Assembly: GCA_022565355.1 (NCBI GenBank)
Contig: JAIUMU010000006.1
Location: 51,874 to 115,873 of the forward strand
Reading direction: 5' to 3'
Length of the DNA: 64,000 bases
Source of the DNA: Idiomarina sp.
Lineage (GTDB): Bacteria > Pseudomonadota > Gammaproteobacteria > Enterobacterales > Alteromonadaceae
This document shows, in pieces, positions 37,201 through 45,976 of this stretch (position 1 is its first letter; each line of letters begins with the position of its first letter). The notes under the pieces are model-generated. The model was given only the letters and a program-made list of their open reading frames with translations. It searched no databases and was not told the origin of the DNA. The position numbers and the translations under genes are program-made.

Positions 37201-38112
37201 TTACTCTGCAACCTTGGTGCTGTTATTTGTAGTGCTTGGTTGCTGGCCTTTTATCTCACCGAACACAGTACCCATGCGCGTAACTACCCCAGGCGCAAGG
37301 CTTTCGGTAAACTCAACCATGTTCTCTGGGAATACTAGCACTACAGTTGAACCCAGCTTGAAGCGGCCCATTTCGGCACCAATATCGAGCTCAATTTTAT
37401 TCAGGCCCTCGCTTGGATATTCCCAAGTATGAACGGATGGGCCGGTAGGCGGCGTAACAGTACCTGCCCAAACGGTTTCGATACTGGCCACAATGGTAGC
37501 GCCTACGAGCACCATTGCAAATGGGCCATTGGCACTATCAAATACCGCCACTACGCGCTCATTACGGGCAAATAGATTAGGTACATTATCTGCAGTAAAA
37601 GGATTCACTGAAAACAAATCGCCAGGCACATAAATCATTTGCCGTAGGGTGCCTGATAACGGCATATGAATCCGATGATAATCGCGAGGTGCTAAGTAGA
37701 TCGTTGCAAAGGTACCGTTATGAAATTCTTGTGCCAAGGCTTCATCGCCCCCAAGTAGGGCTTGCATGCTGTAATCATGGTTCTTCGCTTGCACTATGCT
37801 ATCACCGTGAATGGGCCCAAGCTGGCTAACCGTGCCATCAACTGGATGGGCTAGCTGGCCTTCATTTGCTAGTAGTGGCCGTGCATCGGCTTTCAGTGCG
37901 CGGGTAAAAAATGCATTAAAGGTTGGGTATTGGCGAAAATCGGGTTCTATTGCCTCACTCATATCTACGTTGTAGCGATTCACAAACCATTGGGTAAATG
38001 TACGGGTGAACCAACCGGCTTCGGCACTGGCAAACTTGCCCATGGCGCGCGACATGAGGTGCTTTGGGGCAATGTACTGTAAAGCGATTTTTAGGCGATC
38101 AAAGTTAGCCAC
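37201..38112 (-). CDS. psd: Phosphatidylserine decarboxylase proenzyme
   Basis: A 303-residue inner-membrane enzyme making phosphatidylethanolamine. The proenzyme cleaves itself within LGST, where S255 becomes the pyruvoyl group of the alpha chain. HPVDGTVSQLG and YHRIHMPLSG carry conserved aspartate and histidines. It starts with GTG at 38112, with AAGGAG six bases before, and 9 bases after rsgA. The same rsgA-psd pair occurs in E. coli, where mscM follows; here a phosphodiesterase gene follows. Confidence 0.95.
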   Translation of the reverse strand: MANFDRLKIALQYIAPKHLMSRAMGKFASAEAGWFTRTFTQWFVNRYNVDMSEAIEPDFRQYPTFNAFFTRALKADARPLLANEGQLAHPVDGTVSQLGPIHGDSIVQAKNHDYSMQALLGGDEALAQEFHNGTFATIYLAPRDYHRIHMPLSGTLRQMIYVPGDLFSVNPFTADNVPNLFARNERVVAVFDSANGPFAMVLVGATIVASIETVWAGTVTPPTGPSVHTWEYPSEGLNKIELDIGAEMGRFKLGSTVVLVFPENMVEFTESLAPGVVTRMGTVFGEIKGQQPSTTNNSTKVAE

Positions 38113-38121
38113 AGTGGCTCC

Positions 38122-39177
38122 TTAATTCTGGTCTAGCGATTGAATAATGCGATGATAATTGTCGAGGCGGCCCGCGTCTAGTTTCCCTTCCGCTACGGCG
38201 GCTTGCAACGCACAGCCAGGGTCGGTTAAGTGCTTACAATCGCGAAATTTACAGCCGCCGAGAAAAGGGCGGAAATCTTTGAAACAGTAGGTAACGCGAT
38301 CGGCATCGATATGCCATAAACCAAACTCACGAATACCTGGGGAATCGATCAGTGCACCGCCATTTAGCAGTGGATACCAGCGTGCCACGGTAGTGGTGTG
38401 CTGACCAAGCCCTGAGTTATTCGAAAGAGCGCCAATCGCTAGGCTTACTTCTGGCAGTGCAGCTTGTACTAATGACGATTTGCCCACGCCAGATTGACCT
38501 ACCAATACCGATACTTTGCCTTGAAAGGCGTTGCGCAGGGCTTCAATACCTTCATTCGTGGTAGCGCTAGCGTGAAACACTGGATAGCCCATAGCTTCAT
38601 AAACTGATAAACGCTGGGCAATAAATTCAGCTTCATCGGCGCCAATGAGATCGGTTTTATTCATAACGATAATGGGCTCAATGCCTGCATCTTCGCAGGC
38701 CACCAAATAGCGATCAATAATTTGGTCGGAAAACGCGGGTTGTGGGCTCGATACAATAAATATTTGCTCTACGTTGGCAGCAATTGGCTTAATGCCATCA
38801 TACTGATCTGGCCGGCATAGTACCGAAGCGCGATCTTCAACCGCTTCTACGATGCCATCTAAACCTTTTTCGTTTACTGGCGCACGCCGCCACGCTACAA
38901 AATCACCGGTAACTAACCCAGCCACGGTGCGGCGAATATTACAGCGAAAAATATTCTCTTCGGTATCAATGATATCGGCATGCTGGCCAAATCGGCTTAC
39001 TACGCGGCCAGTTTCCAAGTTGCCAAGTTGATCATCTAACCACTCAGTATCTTGCTGAATCTGCCGTTTTGCTAAGCGCTTTTCTTGGTTTACTTTTACT
39101 CGGCGCAGTTGCCCTTTGGTTAATTTCGCTCGTTTTGCCAATCTAAGTTCCGCTGTTGGTTGCGTTGATAGCTGCAT
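38122..39177 (-). CDS. rsgA: Small ribosomal subunit biogenesis GTPase RsgA
   Basis: A 351-residue circularly permuted GTPase that checks late 30S assembly. Motif order shows the permutation: G4 NKTD begins at residue 173, before the P-loop GQSGVGKS at 227-234 and DSPGIREFG after it. An OB-fold domain precedes, and the C-terminus has the zinc knuckle CKFRDCKHLTDPGC. The basic N-terminus (KLTKGQLRRVKVNQEKRLAKR) matches E. coli. It is divergent from orn and leads the rsgA-psd-gdpd operon. Confidence 0.96.
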   Translation of the reverse strand: MQLSTQPTAELRLAKRAKLTKGQLRRVKVNQEKRLAKRQIQQDTEWLDDQLGNLETGRVVSRFGQHADIIDTEENIFRCNIRRTVAGLVTGDFVAWRRAPVNEKGLDGIVEAVEDRASVLCRPDQYDGIKPIAANVEQIFIVSSPQPAFSDQIIDRYLVACEDAGIEPIIVMNKTDLIGADEAEFIAQRLSVYEAMGYPVFHASATTNEGIEALRNAFQGKVSVLVGQSGVGKSSLVQAALPEVSLAIGALSNNSGLGQHTTTVARWYPLLNGGALIDSPGIREFGLWHIDADRVTYCFKDFRPFLGGCKFRDCKHLTDPGCALQAAVAEGKLDAGRLDNYHRIIQSLDQN

Positions 39178-39270
39178 GATAGCAAATACTAGCCAATACA
39201 GTTATAGGAAGTTAACCATTTCCGCTGCCTGCGTGGTAGCATTATGAGCAATAGAACAAGGAGATAAACA

Positions 39271-39828
39271 ATGAGTGAGAATGCTGGGCGTTTAATTTGG
39301 ATTGATTTAGAAATGACAGGCTTAAGCCCTGAAGAAGATGTCATTATTGAGATTGCTACCATTGTTACCGATGACGAGTTAAATATTCTTGCTGAAGGCC
39401 CGGTAATTGCCGTTCATCAAAGCGATGAACGCATGCAAGGTATGGATGCGTGGAATACCAAAACCCATGGTGAATCCGGGCTCACCAAACGTGTTAAAGA
39501 AAGCTCGTATCGTGAAGCCGAAGCAGAAGCGGCTACGATAGAGTTTTTGGCGCAACACGTTGCTGCTGGTGCATCACCTATGTGTGGTAACAGCATTTGC
39601 CAAGACCGTCGTTTTCTCGCCCGTTATATGCCGAATTTAGAGGCATTTTTCCATTATCGAAATCTCGATGTAAGCACGGTGAAAGAGCTTGCGAAACGCT
39701 GGCAGCCAGAAATTTTGCCCGGTTTCCAAAAGCATAATAAGCACGAAGCTTTGGCTGATATTATCGAATCAATTGAAGAATTACGCTATTACCGTGAACA
39801 TTTTTTCATCGAACAGGCAAAATCTTAA
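39271..39828 (+). CDS. orn: Oligoribonuclease
   Basis: A 185-residue DEDDh 3'-5' exonuclease that finishes RNA decay by degrading di- to pentaribonucleotides, including pGpG from cyclic di-GMP turnover. D12 and E14 in WIDLEMTGL begin the active site; [10 protein letters not shown] and [17 protein letters not shown] segments carry the others (here [11 protein letters not shown]). AAGGAGA stands before the ATG. As in E. coli, tRNA-Gly lies just downstream. Confidence 0.96.
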   Translation: MSENAGRLIWIDLEMTGLSPEEDVIIEIATIVTDDELNILAEGPVIAVHQSDERMQGMDAWNTKTHGESGLTKRVKESSYREAEAEAATIEFLAQHVAAGASPMCGNSICQDRRFLARYMPNLEAFFHYRNLDVSTVKELAKRWQPEILPGFQKHNKHEALADIIESIEELRYYREHFFIEQAKS

Positions 39829-39832
39829 ATAA

Positions 39833-39852
39833 AGGGGGTTGCATTACCCCCT
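39833..39852 (+). terminator. GC hairpin after orn
   Basis: AGGGGG, loop TTGCATTA, CCCCCT, starting four bases after the orn stop. There is no T-run. Its loop contains the -35 hexamer of the tRNA promoter that follows. Confidence 0.5.
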
Positions 39853-39866
39853 AGATTCAGTAAAAT
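39839..39866 (+). promoter_or_regulatory. Stable-RNA promoter for tRNA-Gly
   Basis: TTGCAT (39839-39844), 16-base spacer, TAAAAT (39861-39866), then GCGC, the GC-rich discriminator typical of stringently controlled promoters. Spacer, -10 form and GCGC equal those of the two rRNA promoters at the window end. Confidence 0.7.
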
Positions 39867-39913
39867 GCGCTCCGCAGTAGCGATACAGCAAGCAGTACAG
39901 TAACAAACACCAA

Positions 39914-39988
39914 GCGGGAATAGCTCAGTGGTAGAGCACAACCTTGCCAAGGTTGGGGTCGCGAGTTCGAATCTCGTTTCCCGCTCCA
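39914..39988 (+). tRNA. tRNA-Gly (GCC)
   Basis: A 75-base tRNA including encoded CCA (39986-39988). Acceptor GCGGGAA pairs with TTCCCGC; the D-arm holds AGCTCAGTGGTAGAGC; anticodon loop centre GCC at 39946-39948 within CCTTGCCAAGG; T-arm GCGAGTTCGAATCTCGT. It reads GGC and GGU codons. Only one copy here, against three tandem copies after orn in E. coli. Confidence 0.97.
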
Positions 39989-39995
39989 AATATAG

Positions 39996-40021
39996 AAAAG
40001 CAGCCTTTATGGCTGCTTTTT
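39996..40021 (+). terminator. Rho-independent terminator after tRNA-Gly
   Basis: AAAAGCAGCC, loop TTTAT, GGCTGCTTTTT. Confidence 0.9.
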
Positions 40022-40192
40022 GCTTTTCTACGCTGGTGATTATGCCAGTAATGAATCTAGTGCCTAAAGCAAAGATAATTGCTGAAATCGATCGAAAAAG
40101 ATTGACAAAGCCAATTTTCACCTCTATATCGTCAACTAAATGCGGCAGCACGCTGCCTTCTGTAACAAAGTTGTCTGAATGGTGGAAATGAT

Positions 40193-40561
40193 ATGGCGAC
40201 TACAACCCGTGAAACTTTGCTTCGGAAACCGTTTAACGATTTTCGGAATTACCCTTATGGTTTTGCACGCTCTGGGGATTTCTCAATACGCGAGAGCGAT
40301 GCATTGTTGCATTATGGCTGCTTAATTAATGCGATGTTGGCTGGTGACTTCTCACCAACAACCGCAGAAGATAAAGCACTACTGGCGGTTGCGCGTGGCG
40401 AAAAAGAAGCTGAAACCGCTGTAGAAAAAGCGTGGGCTAAATATCAAGCACGCATTAATCGGCCCAAGGTAGGCAGTATGTATGGCCGTTCCAAAGTGGT
40501 AGATGATGGTGAGTTTGGTAGTAGCAGCACCACTGAAGATGATTTGGTGGTAGAAGATTAA
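40193..40561 (+). CDS. maoP: MaoP-like DUF413 protein
   Basis: A 122-residue protein of the DUF413 family. FNDFRNYPYGFARSGDFSI and AVARGEKEAETAVEKAWAKY match the E. coli MaoP (YifE) pattern of PRGFSRHGDFTI and VCRGEREPVTEAERVWSKY. MaoP, with the maoS site, organises the Ori macrodomain in E. coli; whether that function extends to this homologue is not known. The C-terminus is acidic. It has its own terminator and stands between tRNA-Gly and the convergent purD. Confidence 0.8.
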   Translation: MATTTRETLLRKPFNDFRNYPYGFARSGDFSIRESDALLHYGCLINAMLAGDFSPTTAEDKALLAVARGEKEAETAVEKAWAKYQARINRPKVGSMYGRSKVVDDGEFGSSSTTEDDLVVED

Positions 40562-40588
40562 AAAATGGCTCCCTCGGGAGCCATTTTT
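40561..40588 (+). terminator. Rho-independent terminator, probably bidirectional
   Basis: AAAAATGGCTCC, loop CTC, GGGAGCCATTTTT between the convergent maoP-like and purD genes. The A-tract at the left gives a T-run on the minus strand too. Confidence 0.92.
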
Positions 40589-40620
40589 GTTACTACGCTG
40601 ATTTTGCTAACCGCTAGCGA

Positions 40621-41919
40621 TTATTTGCTCTGCTCGCGCGTAATGGCGCGATGGGCGATATCGGTGCGGAAGTATGCATTGTTCCAATGAATGGCATGTA
40701 CAAGCTCGTAGGCGCGTTGTTGCGCTTCGGTAACGCTGTTACCTAATGCGGTACAGCATAGTACTCTACCACCAGCAGTAACCACCTTACCGTCTGCCAA
40801 CTGAGTGCCAGCATGGAAGGTTTTACTATCTTCCGTAGCTGGCAGTATGCCGGTGATCTCATCGCCCTTGTTATAGCTATCAGGATAGCCACCTGCAGCC
40901 ATAACCACACCAACTGCGGCTCTGCTATCAAACTTTATTGGTGTAGCGCCTAAACGGCCCGCAAGCGCATCTAAGCACAGTTCCACTAGATCAGAATGCA
41001 ACCGCAACATAATCGGCTGAGTTTCCGGGTCACCAAAGCGGCAATTGTATTCTAATACCTTGGCGCTGCCGTCTGGGGCGATCATCAGGCCCGCATATAA
41101 AAAGCCTACGTAGGTGTTACCTTCGGCTCGCATGCCATCTACGGTTGGCTGCATAACATTGGCCATTACCCAATCATTTACCGCTTGGGTAACCACAGGA
41201 GCTGGTGAATAAGCGCCCATACCACCGGTATTCGGGCCTTTATCGTTATTATCACGGGCTTTATGATCTTGGCTGGATGCAAATGGCAAAATCGTATCGC
41301 CATCTACCATGGCAATAAAGCTTGCTTCTTCACCAACCAAGAACTCCTCAACCACCACGCGGCTACCAGCCTCGCCAAACTTATTACCGGCGAGCATATC
41401 TTCAATCGCGGCATCTGCTTGTTCGAGGCTTTCAGCAATAATTACGCCTTTTCCGGCAGCTAAACCATCGGCTTTAATTACAATGGGCAGTGAATTGGCG
41501 CGAACATAGGCTTTTGCTGGCTCGATTTCCGTAAAGTTCTCATAGGCTGCCGTAGGAATATTGTGGCGTGCCAAAAAATCTTTGCAGAATGCTTTTGAGC
41601 CTTCCAACTGCGCAGCACCACTGGTTGGGCCAAAAATCGCTAACCCATGAGCTTGAAAGGTATTTACAACACCTTTCACTAGCGGCGCCTCCGGCCCTAC
41701 GATAGTGAGGTCAATTTTTTCTTGTTGCGCGAACGCAAGCAAGGCATCGATATCCTCAACATCAATGGCAATATTGGTTACCATTTTTTCGGCCGCAGTT
41801 CCTGCGTTGCCAGGGGCTACAAATACATGTTCTACACGGGTAGATTGGGCCGCCTTCCATGCCAAGGCATGCTCGCGGCCGCCGCCGCCAATAATCAAAA
41901 CTTTCATGGTTTCACTCAT
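40621..41919 (-). CDS. purD: Phosphoribosylamine-glycine ligase
   Basis: A 432-residue ATP-grasp enzyme, second step of purine synthesis (GAR synthetase). IIGGGGREHALAWKAA starts the N-domain; IKADGLAAGKGV and NTGGMGAYSPAP are ATP-grasp segments; EYNCRFGDPETQ holds metal ligands. The first ATG (41919) overlaps the preceding stop as ATGA, indicating coupling; ATG 41907 gives the E. coli-like start MKVLIIG. Last gene of purH - methyltransferase - purD. Confidence 0.95.
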   Translation of the reverse strand: MSETMKVLIIGGGGREHALAWKAAQSTRVEHVFVAPGNAGTAAEKMVTNIAIDVEDIDALLAFAQQEKIDLTIVGPEAPLVKGVVNTFQAHGLAIFGPTSGAAQLEGSKAFCKDFLARHNIPTAAYENFTEIEPAKAYVRANSLPIVIKADGLAAGKGVIIAESLEQADAAIEDMLAGNKFGEAGSRVVVEEFLVGEEASFIAMVDGDTILPFASSQDHKARDNNDKGPNTGGMGAYSPAPVVTQAVNDWVMANVMQPTVDGMRAEGNTYVGFLYAGLMIAPDGSAKVLEYNCRFGDPETQPIMLRLHSDLVELCLDALAGRLGATPIKFDSRAAVGVVMAAGGYPDSYNKGDEITGILPATEDSKTFHAGTQLADGKVVTAGGRVLCCTALGNSVTEAQQRAYELVHAIHWNNAYFRTDIAHRAITREQSK

Positions 41920-42785
41920 TCACTCGTTGCGGGTTTAATAAACTTTAAGGTGAAGCGATCACTTTCACCAATGCTCTCATAGTGCTCGCGATTTTCATCA
42001 CCTAAGCGCAAGCTCGGCGGTAATGTCCATACACCACGAGGATGATCAGCTGTATCTAGTGGGTTAGCGTTCACTTCGCTGCTATCTGCTAAAACGAAAC
42101 CTGCCTGTTCAGCGTAGTGCACTACTAGGCTTTGTTTGATATAGCCGGATGTTTGCATATCTTCATCAGCGCGATCTTCAGGTAAACGATGATCCACTAC
42201 GCCAAGTACACCACCTGGCTTCAGGGCCGTATAGAAGGTAGCAAATGCGCCAGCTAATCCATCGTCGCTATCGCCCATATACCAGTTATGCACATTGCGG
42301 AAAGTGAGCACTACATCTGCTGTTCCAGCCGGCGCAATGGCGCTTTGCTCTGTGGGTGCAAACTCGGTAAGAATTACATTCGCAAAAAGGGCATCAGAAG
42401 CGATGCGATCCATATAGCGGTTGCGCGAGTTTACGTATCCTTCACGGGTTTCCGATGCAGGAAAGTGTGCCGCATAAAACTGACCTTCAGCATGCAGGTA
42501 AGGCGCCAAGATCTCGCTATACCAACCACCGCCCGGCCAAATTTCTACCACGGTCATGTTGGGCTCTACGCCGAAGAACGCGAGTGTTTCTGCTGGATTA
42601 CGAAATTGATCACGTTGCTTATTCGCAGGGGTTCGTGCAGGGTTATCTAAGATGCTCGTTAAACTATGCTCGGCTGCTGGTGCTTCGGCTTCGGTTACTG
42701 TTGCCTCTTGTTGCATAGCGGGTTGGCAAGCAACCAATGCGAAACTAAGTAATAGGGTACTGCTGCAAAGAATGGAACGTTTCAT
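41916..42785 (-). CDS. Lipoprotein with a class I methyltransferase fold
   Basis: A 289-residue protein resembling the predicted methyltransferases of COG4798. The signal SILCSSTLLLSFALVAC gives a lipid anchor, so the protein should sit in the envelope. The SAM-fold motif I is VVEIWPGGGWYSEIL, followed by the post-I acid region and a motif IV-like VVLTFRNVHNWYM and LKPGGVLGVVDHR. An exported SAM enzyme is puzzling because SAM is cytosolic; the domain may act on another ligand. AGAGGA precedes the ATG. It lies between purH and purD, overlapping purD by four bases (ATGA). Confidence 0.8.
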   Translation of the reverse strand: MKRSILCSSTLLLSFALVACQPAMQQEATVTEAEAPAAEHSLTSILDNPARTPANKQRDQFRNPAETLAFFGVEPNMTVVEIWPGGGWYSEILAPYLHAEGQFYAAHFPASETREGYVNSRNRYMDRIASDALFANVILTEFAPTEQSAIAPAGTADVVLTFRNVHNWYMGDSDDGLAGAFATFYTALKPGGVLGVVDHRLPEDRADEDMQTSGYIKQSLVVHYAEQAGFVLADSSEVNANPLDTADHPRGVWTLPPSLRLGDENREHYESIGESDRFTLKFIKPATSE

Positions 42786-42900
42786 AAGAAGATCCTCTGT
42801 AAGTGTTTGCTTATCCTAGTAGCCCAAATGCAGAGGGGCAATGTTTATGCCCCTCACATTCATATTTAATTACGCATTCATAGTACTGCTCTTGTGCTCT

Positions 42901-44472
42901 TTAATGGCGGAAGTGGCGCATGCCTGTGAATACCATGGCAATACCATGTTCGTTCGCAGCGGCAATAATTTCTTCATCGCGAATGGAACCACCCGGCTGA
43001 ATAATGGCCTTAATACCAGCCTCGGCAGCGGCATCAATGGCGTCACGGAATGGGAAAAATGCATCAGAGGCCATCACTGACCCTGCCACTTCTAATCCCT
43101 CATCGTGCGCCTTTAATGCAGCAACTTTGCCACTGTATACGCGGCTCATTTGGCCAGCACCCACACCAATGGTCATGCCATCTTTGGCATACACAATAGC
43201 GTTTGATTTCACGTAGCGTACTACCTTCCAAGCGAACAACAAATCATTTAATTGAGCGCTATCAGGTTTGTTATCGGTTACTACTTTCAATTCACTTTCA
43301 GGCACTACTGCGTGGTCAATATCTTGCACTAATAAGCCGCCTTGCACCCGCTTAAAATCAAGTTGTGCGGTACGCTCAGCAAAAGCTTCCGTTACCAGTA
43401 AACGGACGTTCTTTTTCGCAGCTACAATGGTTTGTGCTTTCTTACTGGCGCCTGGAGCAATAATTACTTCTACAAATTGGCGCGTAATAATGGCATGTGC
43501 TGTGGCTTCATCAAGTGGTTCGTTAAAGGCAATAATACCGCCAAAAGCAGAGGTAGGGTCGGTTTTATAAGCGCGCTCATAAGCTTCCAAAATGGAGCTG
43601 CCAACAGCAACGCCACATGGGTTGGCGTGTTTCACAATTACACAAGCCGGTGAGGTGAAGGATTTCACACACTCGAGTGCAGCATCGGTATCCGCAATGT
43701 TATTAAACGAAAGCTCTTTGCCTTGCAGTTGCGTAGATGATGCAACAGAGGCTTCATGATGGCTTGGATCTACATAAAACGCAGCACTTTGATGGCTATT
43801 CTCGCCATAGCGTAAGTTTTGCTTTTTCTCGAGTTGGAAATTTAAAGTGCGCGGGAAACGCTCGGGCTGATCATGGCTAAGTAGGCGTTGGCCAAAATAG
43901 TTAGCAATCATGCCATCGTAGGCAGCTGTATGCTCGAACGCGGCTACCGCTAAATCGAAACGGGTAGTATTAGTAACACCATCAAACTCGGCTAATTCAC
44001 CTAGTACGCGATCATAATCATGGGCGTTTACGATAATGGTTACATCATTATGGTTTTTCGCCGCGGCTCTCACCATGGTTGGGCCACCGATATCGATGTT
44101 CTCAACTGCATCGGCAAAGCTACAGCCTGGTTTTTTCACCGTTTCTGCAAATGGGTATAAGTTAACCGCTACTAAATCGATGCCGCCAATATCTTGTTCG
44201 GCCATTACAGCCTGATCTTGATCACGGCGAGCAAGAATGCCGCCATGAATTTTAGGGTGTAAGGTTTTTACGCGGCCATCCATGATTTCTTTCTGGCCGG
44301 TGTAGTTGGCTACTTCAATTACTGGAATCCCCGCTTCTTCAAGAAGCTTGGCGGTACCGCCGGTGGAGAGAATCTCAACACCACGCTGGTGCAACGCACT
44401 GGCGAAATCAACAATACCGGTTTTATCGGAAACACTTAACAACGCACGATGAATAGGGCGGATCTGGCTCAT
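42901..44472 (-). CDS. purH: Bifunctional AICAR formyltransferase / IMP cyclohydrolase
   Basis: A 523-residue enzyme for the last two steps of IMP synthesis. The N-terminal MGS-like cyclohydrolase domain (residues 1-200) has [25 protein letters not shown] and [14 protein letters not shown]. The C-terminal transformylase domain has [10 protein letters not shown] and [18 protein letters not shown]. Length matches E. coli (529). On the minus strand a TATAAT at 44573-44568 lies about 100 bases before the start and may be its promoter; a clear PurR box was not found. Confidence 0.96.
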   Translation of the reverse strand: MSQIRPIHRALLSVSDKTGIVDFASALHQRGVEILSTGGTAKLLEEAGIPVIEVANYTGQKEIMDGRVKTLHPKIHGGILARRDQDQAVMAEQDIGGIDLVAVNLYPFAETVKKPGCSFADAVENIDIGGPTMVRAAAKNHNDVTIIVNAHDYDRVLGELAEFDGVTNTTRFDLAVAAFEHTAAYDGMIANYFGQRLLSHDQPERFPRTLNFQLEKKQNLRYGENSHQSAAFYVDPSHHEASVASSTQLQGKELSFNNIADTDAALECVKSFTSPACVIVKHANPCGVAVGSSILEAYERAYKTDPTSAFGGIIAFNEPLDEATAHAIITRQFVEVIIAPGASKKAQTIVAAKKNVRLLVTEAFAERTAQLDFKRVQGGLLVQDIDHAVVPESELKVVTDNKPDSAQLNDLLFAWKVVRYVKSNAIVYAKDGMTIGVGAGQMSRVYSGKVAALKAHDEGLEVAGSVMASDAFFPFRDAIDAAAEAGIKAIIQPGGSIRDEEIIAAANEHGIAMVFTGMRHFRH

Positions 44473-44581
44473 GGTCAGTTCTCGTTTTTTGCTAGCTTGA
44501 GAGGGAAATTACCTTTGCGGCACGCGTTTTTACAAGTGCGGAAAAGATAATCAGGGCGCGGTTGCGTATTATACGGGAAAA

Positions 44582-44607
44582 GCGGCCAGATGCGAATCTC
44601 TGGCCGC
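44582..44607 (-). terminator. Hairpin after the DsbC-like gene
   Basis: GCGGCCAGA, 8-base loop, TCTGGCCGC. On the minus strand four T's follow; on the plus strand GGGG and six T's follow. Position fits termination of the DsbC-like transcript before the purH promoter. Confidence 0.55.
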
Positions 44608-44664
44608 GGGGTTTTTTGTTACTAGTGGTATTTATTTTGCTAAGGGTAATGTGCTTATTGGCTG

Positions 44665-45486
44665 TTAATTTGCGCTGCGCATCTGTTGAATAATCGCTGC
44701 GGCACTATTAAACCCAGGAATAACACCACCGGTAGATTTAATAATAAATGGAGTGCCAGAAATACCAATACGTTGGCCTATTGCGTAGCCGTCAGCTACC
44801 GCTGCACTGCACGCGGTGGTATCACCACTTAGCGCGTACTGCTCGGTGTTGCCGCCAGTTTTGAAATCGTGCATCGCTTGTGCCGAGTTTTCGGCGCACA
44901 TAATTTGCAGTAGTTGTTGATAATCACGCTCACCACCCAGGCCACTGCGCGGATACGGGATATATTCTAAAGTTACGCCTGCAGCAGCCAATTCTTCTTG
45001 TTGCTCGTGCAAGCGCCGGCAGTAAGGGCAGGTTGGATCGGTAAACACCCAGAGTGTGCCGAGCTCAGGAACGTTCTCGTCAGCGGGAAAGCTAACCAAA
45101 ATGTCAGGGCTAATCGAACCCATTTCCTGCGTGGCTAAATCGGCAATTTGTTGGTTGCGGTATTCGCCTGATAGGTTGGTAATGGTTGCGAGGGCGAATA
45201 AATCACCCACTACGGCATAATCGCCCTCAGCCGTAACTACCATGCCTTGGCCAGCAAGGGATATTTCATACAAACCGGGAAAGCCAAAGGCACTTAAATC
45301 GCGCATAAAACGGATAGAGCTATTGGTAAATTGCGGATTTTGTTGCCGCACACGCTCAACCAACTGCTCAGGGTTAATGTCTGCGCCTGCGGATTGTGCT
45401 GGCGCACCGGAATTGTTCGGCAGCAACTGCCATACCAGCCCGCCAGCGAGTAGGGCGCCAATTAAAAAGGCAACTACAGTTTTCAT
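44665..45486 (-). CDS. DsbC-like thiol:disulfide interchange protein
   Basis: A 273-residue periplasmic protein. After an N-terminal hydrophobic segment (VVAFLIGALLAGGLVWQLL) comes a DsbC/DsbG N-terminal domain (YEISLAGQGMVVTAEGDYAVVGD) and a thioredoxin domain with C153-P-Y-C156 in FTDPTCPYCRRL and cis-proline in SGTPFII. The segment ending TACSAAVADGYAIGQ is as in DsbC family proteins with an extra cysteine. The hydrophobic segment lacks a clear cleavage site, so it may stay membrane-anchored. ATG 45486 is chosen for AGGA upstream. It lies after fis with a terminator between. Confidence 0.85.
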   Translation of the reverse strand: MKTVVAFLIGALLAGGLVWQLLPNNSGAPAQSAGADINPEQLVERVRQQNPQFTNSSIRFMRDLSAFGFPGLYEISLAGQGMVVTAEGDYAVVGDLFALATITNLSGEYRNQQIADLATQEMGSISPDILVSFPADENVPELGTLWVFTDPTCPYCRRLHEQQEELAAAGVTLEYIPYPRSGLGGERDYQQLLQIMCAENSAQAMHDFKTGGNTEQYALSGDTTACSAAVADGYAIGQRIGISGTPFIIKSTGGVIPGFNSAAAIIQQMRSAN

Positions 45487-45575
45487 AACCATCCTATTTG
45501 TGAATTCAATACTAGAGCTGCACTTTAACCGAGCGGGTGGGAGATGGCAAAGCGTATACGTATGTTTGCGCAATA

Positions 45576-45605
45576 ACAAAAAAGCCAACTCTAAGAGTTG
45601 GCTTT
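45576..45605 (-). terminator. Rho-independent terminator after fis
   Basis: On the minus strand AAAGCCAACTC, loop TTA, GAGTTGGCTTTTTT, 65 bases after the fis stop. Confidence 0.9.
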
Positions 45606-45669
45606 CGCAACACAAGCCATTGCTTGCGCATTCACAGTAATCACACTAGTGATTAGTGTATTGGCAATC

Positions 45670-45966
45670 TTAGTTCATGCCGTATTTTTTTAATTTTTTC
45701 CGTAAGGTGCCACGGTTAATGCCTAGCATGGTAGCTGCGCGAGTTTGGTTACCGCGGGTATAGGTCATTACTTCTTCAAGCAAAGGTGCTTCAACTTCTG
45801 CTAATACTAATTCATAAAGATCATCTGGATCTTGGCCATCAAGTTGCTTGAGGAAGTTATTTAGCGCCTGCTTTACCGAATTCCGTAATGGCTTCGGGTT
45901 AGAATTTTGGCCAATGGTAGTCAAAGGCGTGGTTACTGCATCACGATTTCCGTTTTGGTCAAACAT
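45670..45966 (-). CDS. fis: DNA-binding protein Fis
   Basis: A 98-residue nucleoid protein and activator of rRNA and tRNA promoters, same length as E. coli Fis. The C-terminal helix-turn-helix ([20 protein letters not shown]) is nearly identical to E. coli; the N-terminal arm is more diverged. ATG 45966 gives the family length; the frame is open upstream into dusB but that part is not Fis. It starts 10 bases after dusB, the standard dusB-fis operon. Confidence 0.97.
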   Translation of the reverse strand: MFDQNGNRDAVTTPLTTIGQNSNPKPLRNSVKQALNNFLKQLDGQDPDDLYELVLAEVEAPLLEEVMTYTRGNQTRAATMLGINRGTLRKKLKKYGMN

Positions 45967-45976
45967 AATAGCGCTC

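Noticed and set aside
44560..44580. Possible PurR box at the purH promoter
   Set aside because: Only a partial half-site resembling ACGCAA is visible beside the TATAAT; the second half does not match.
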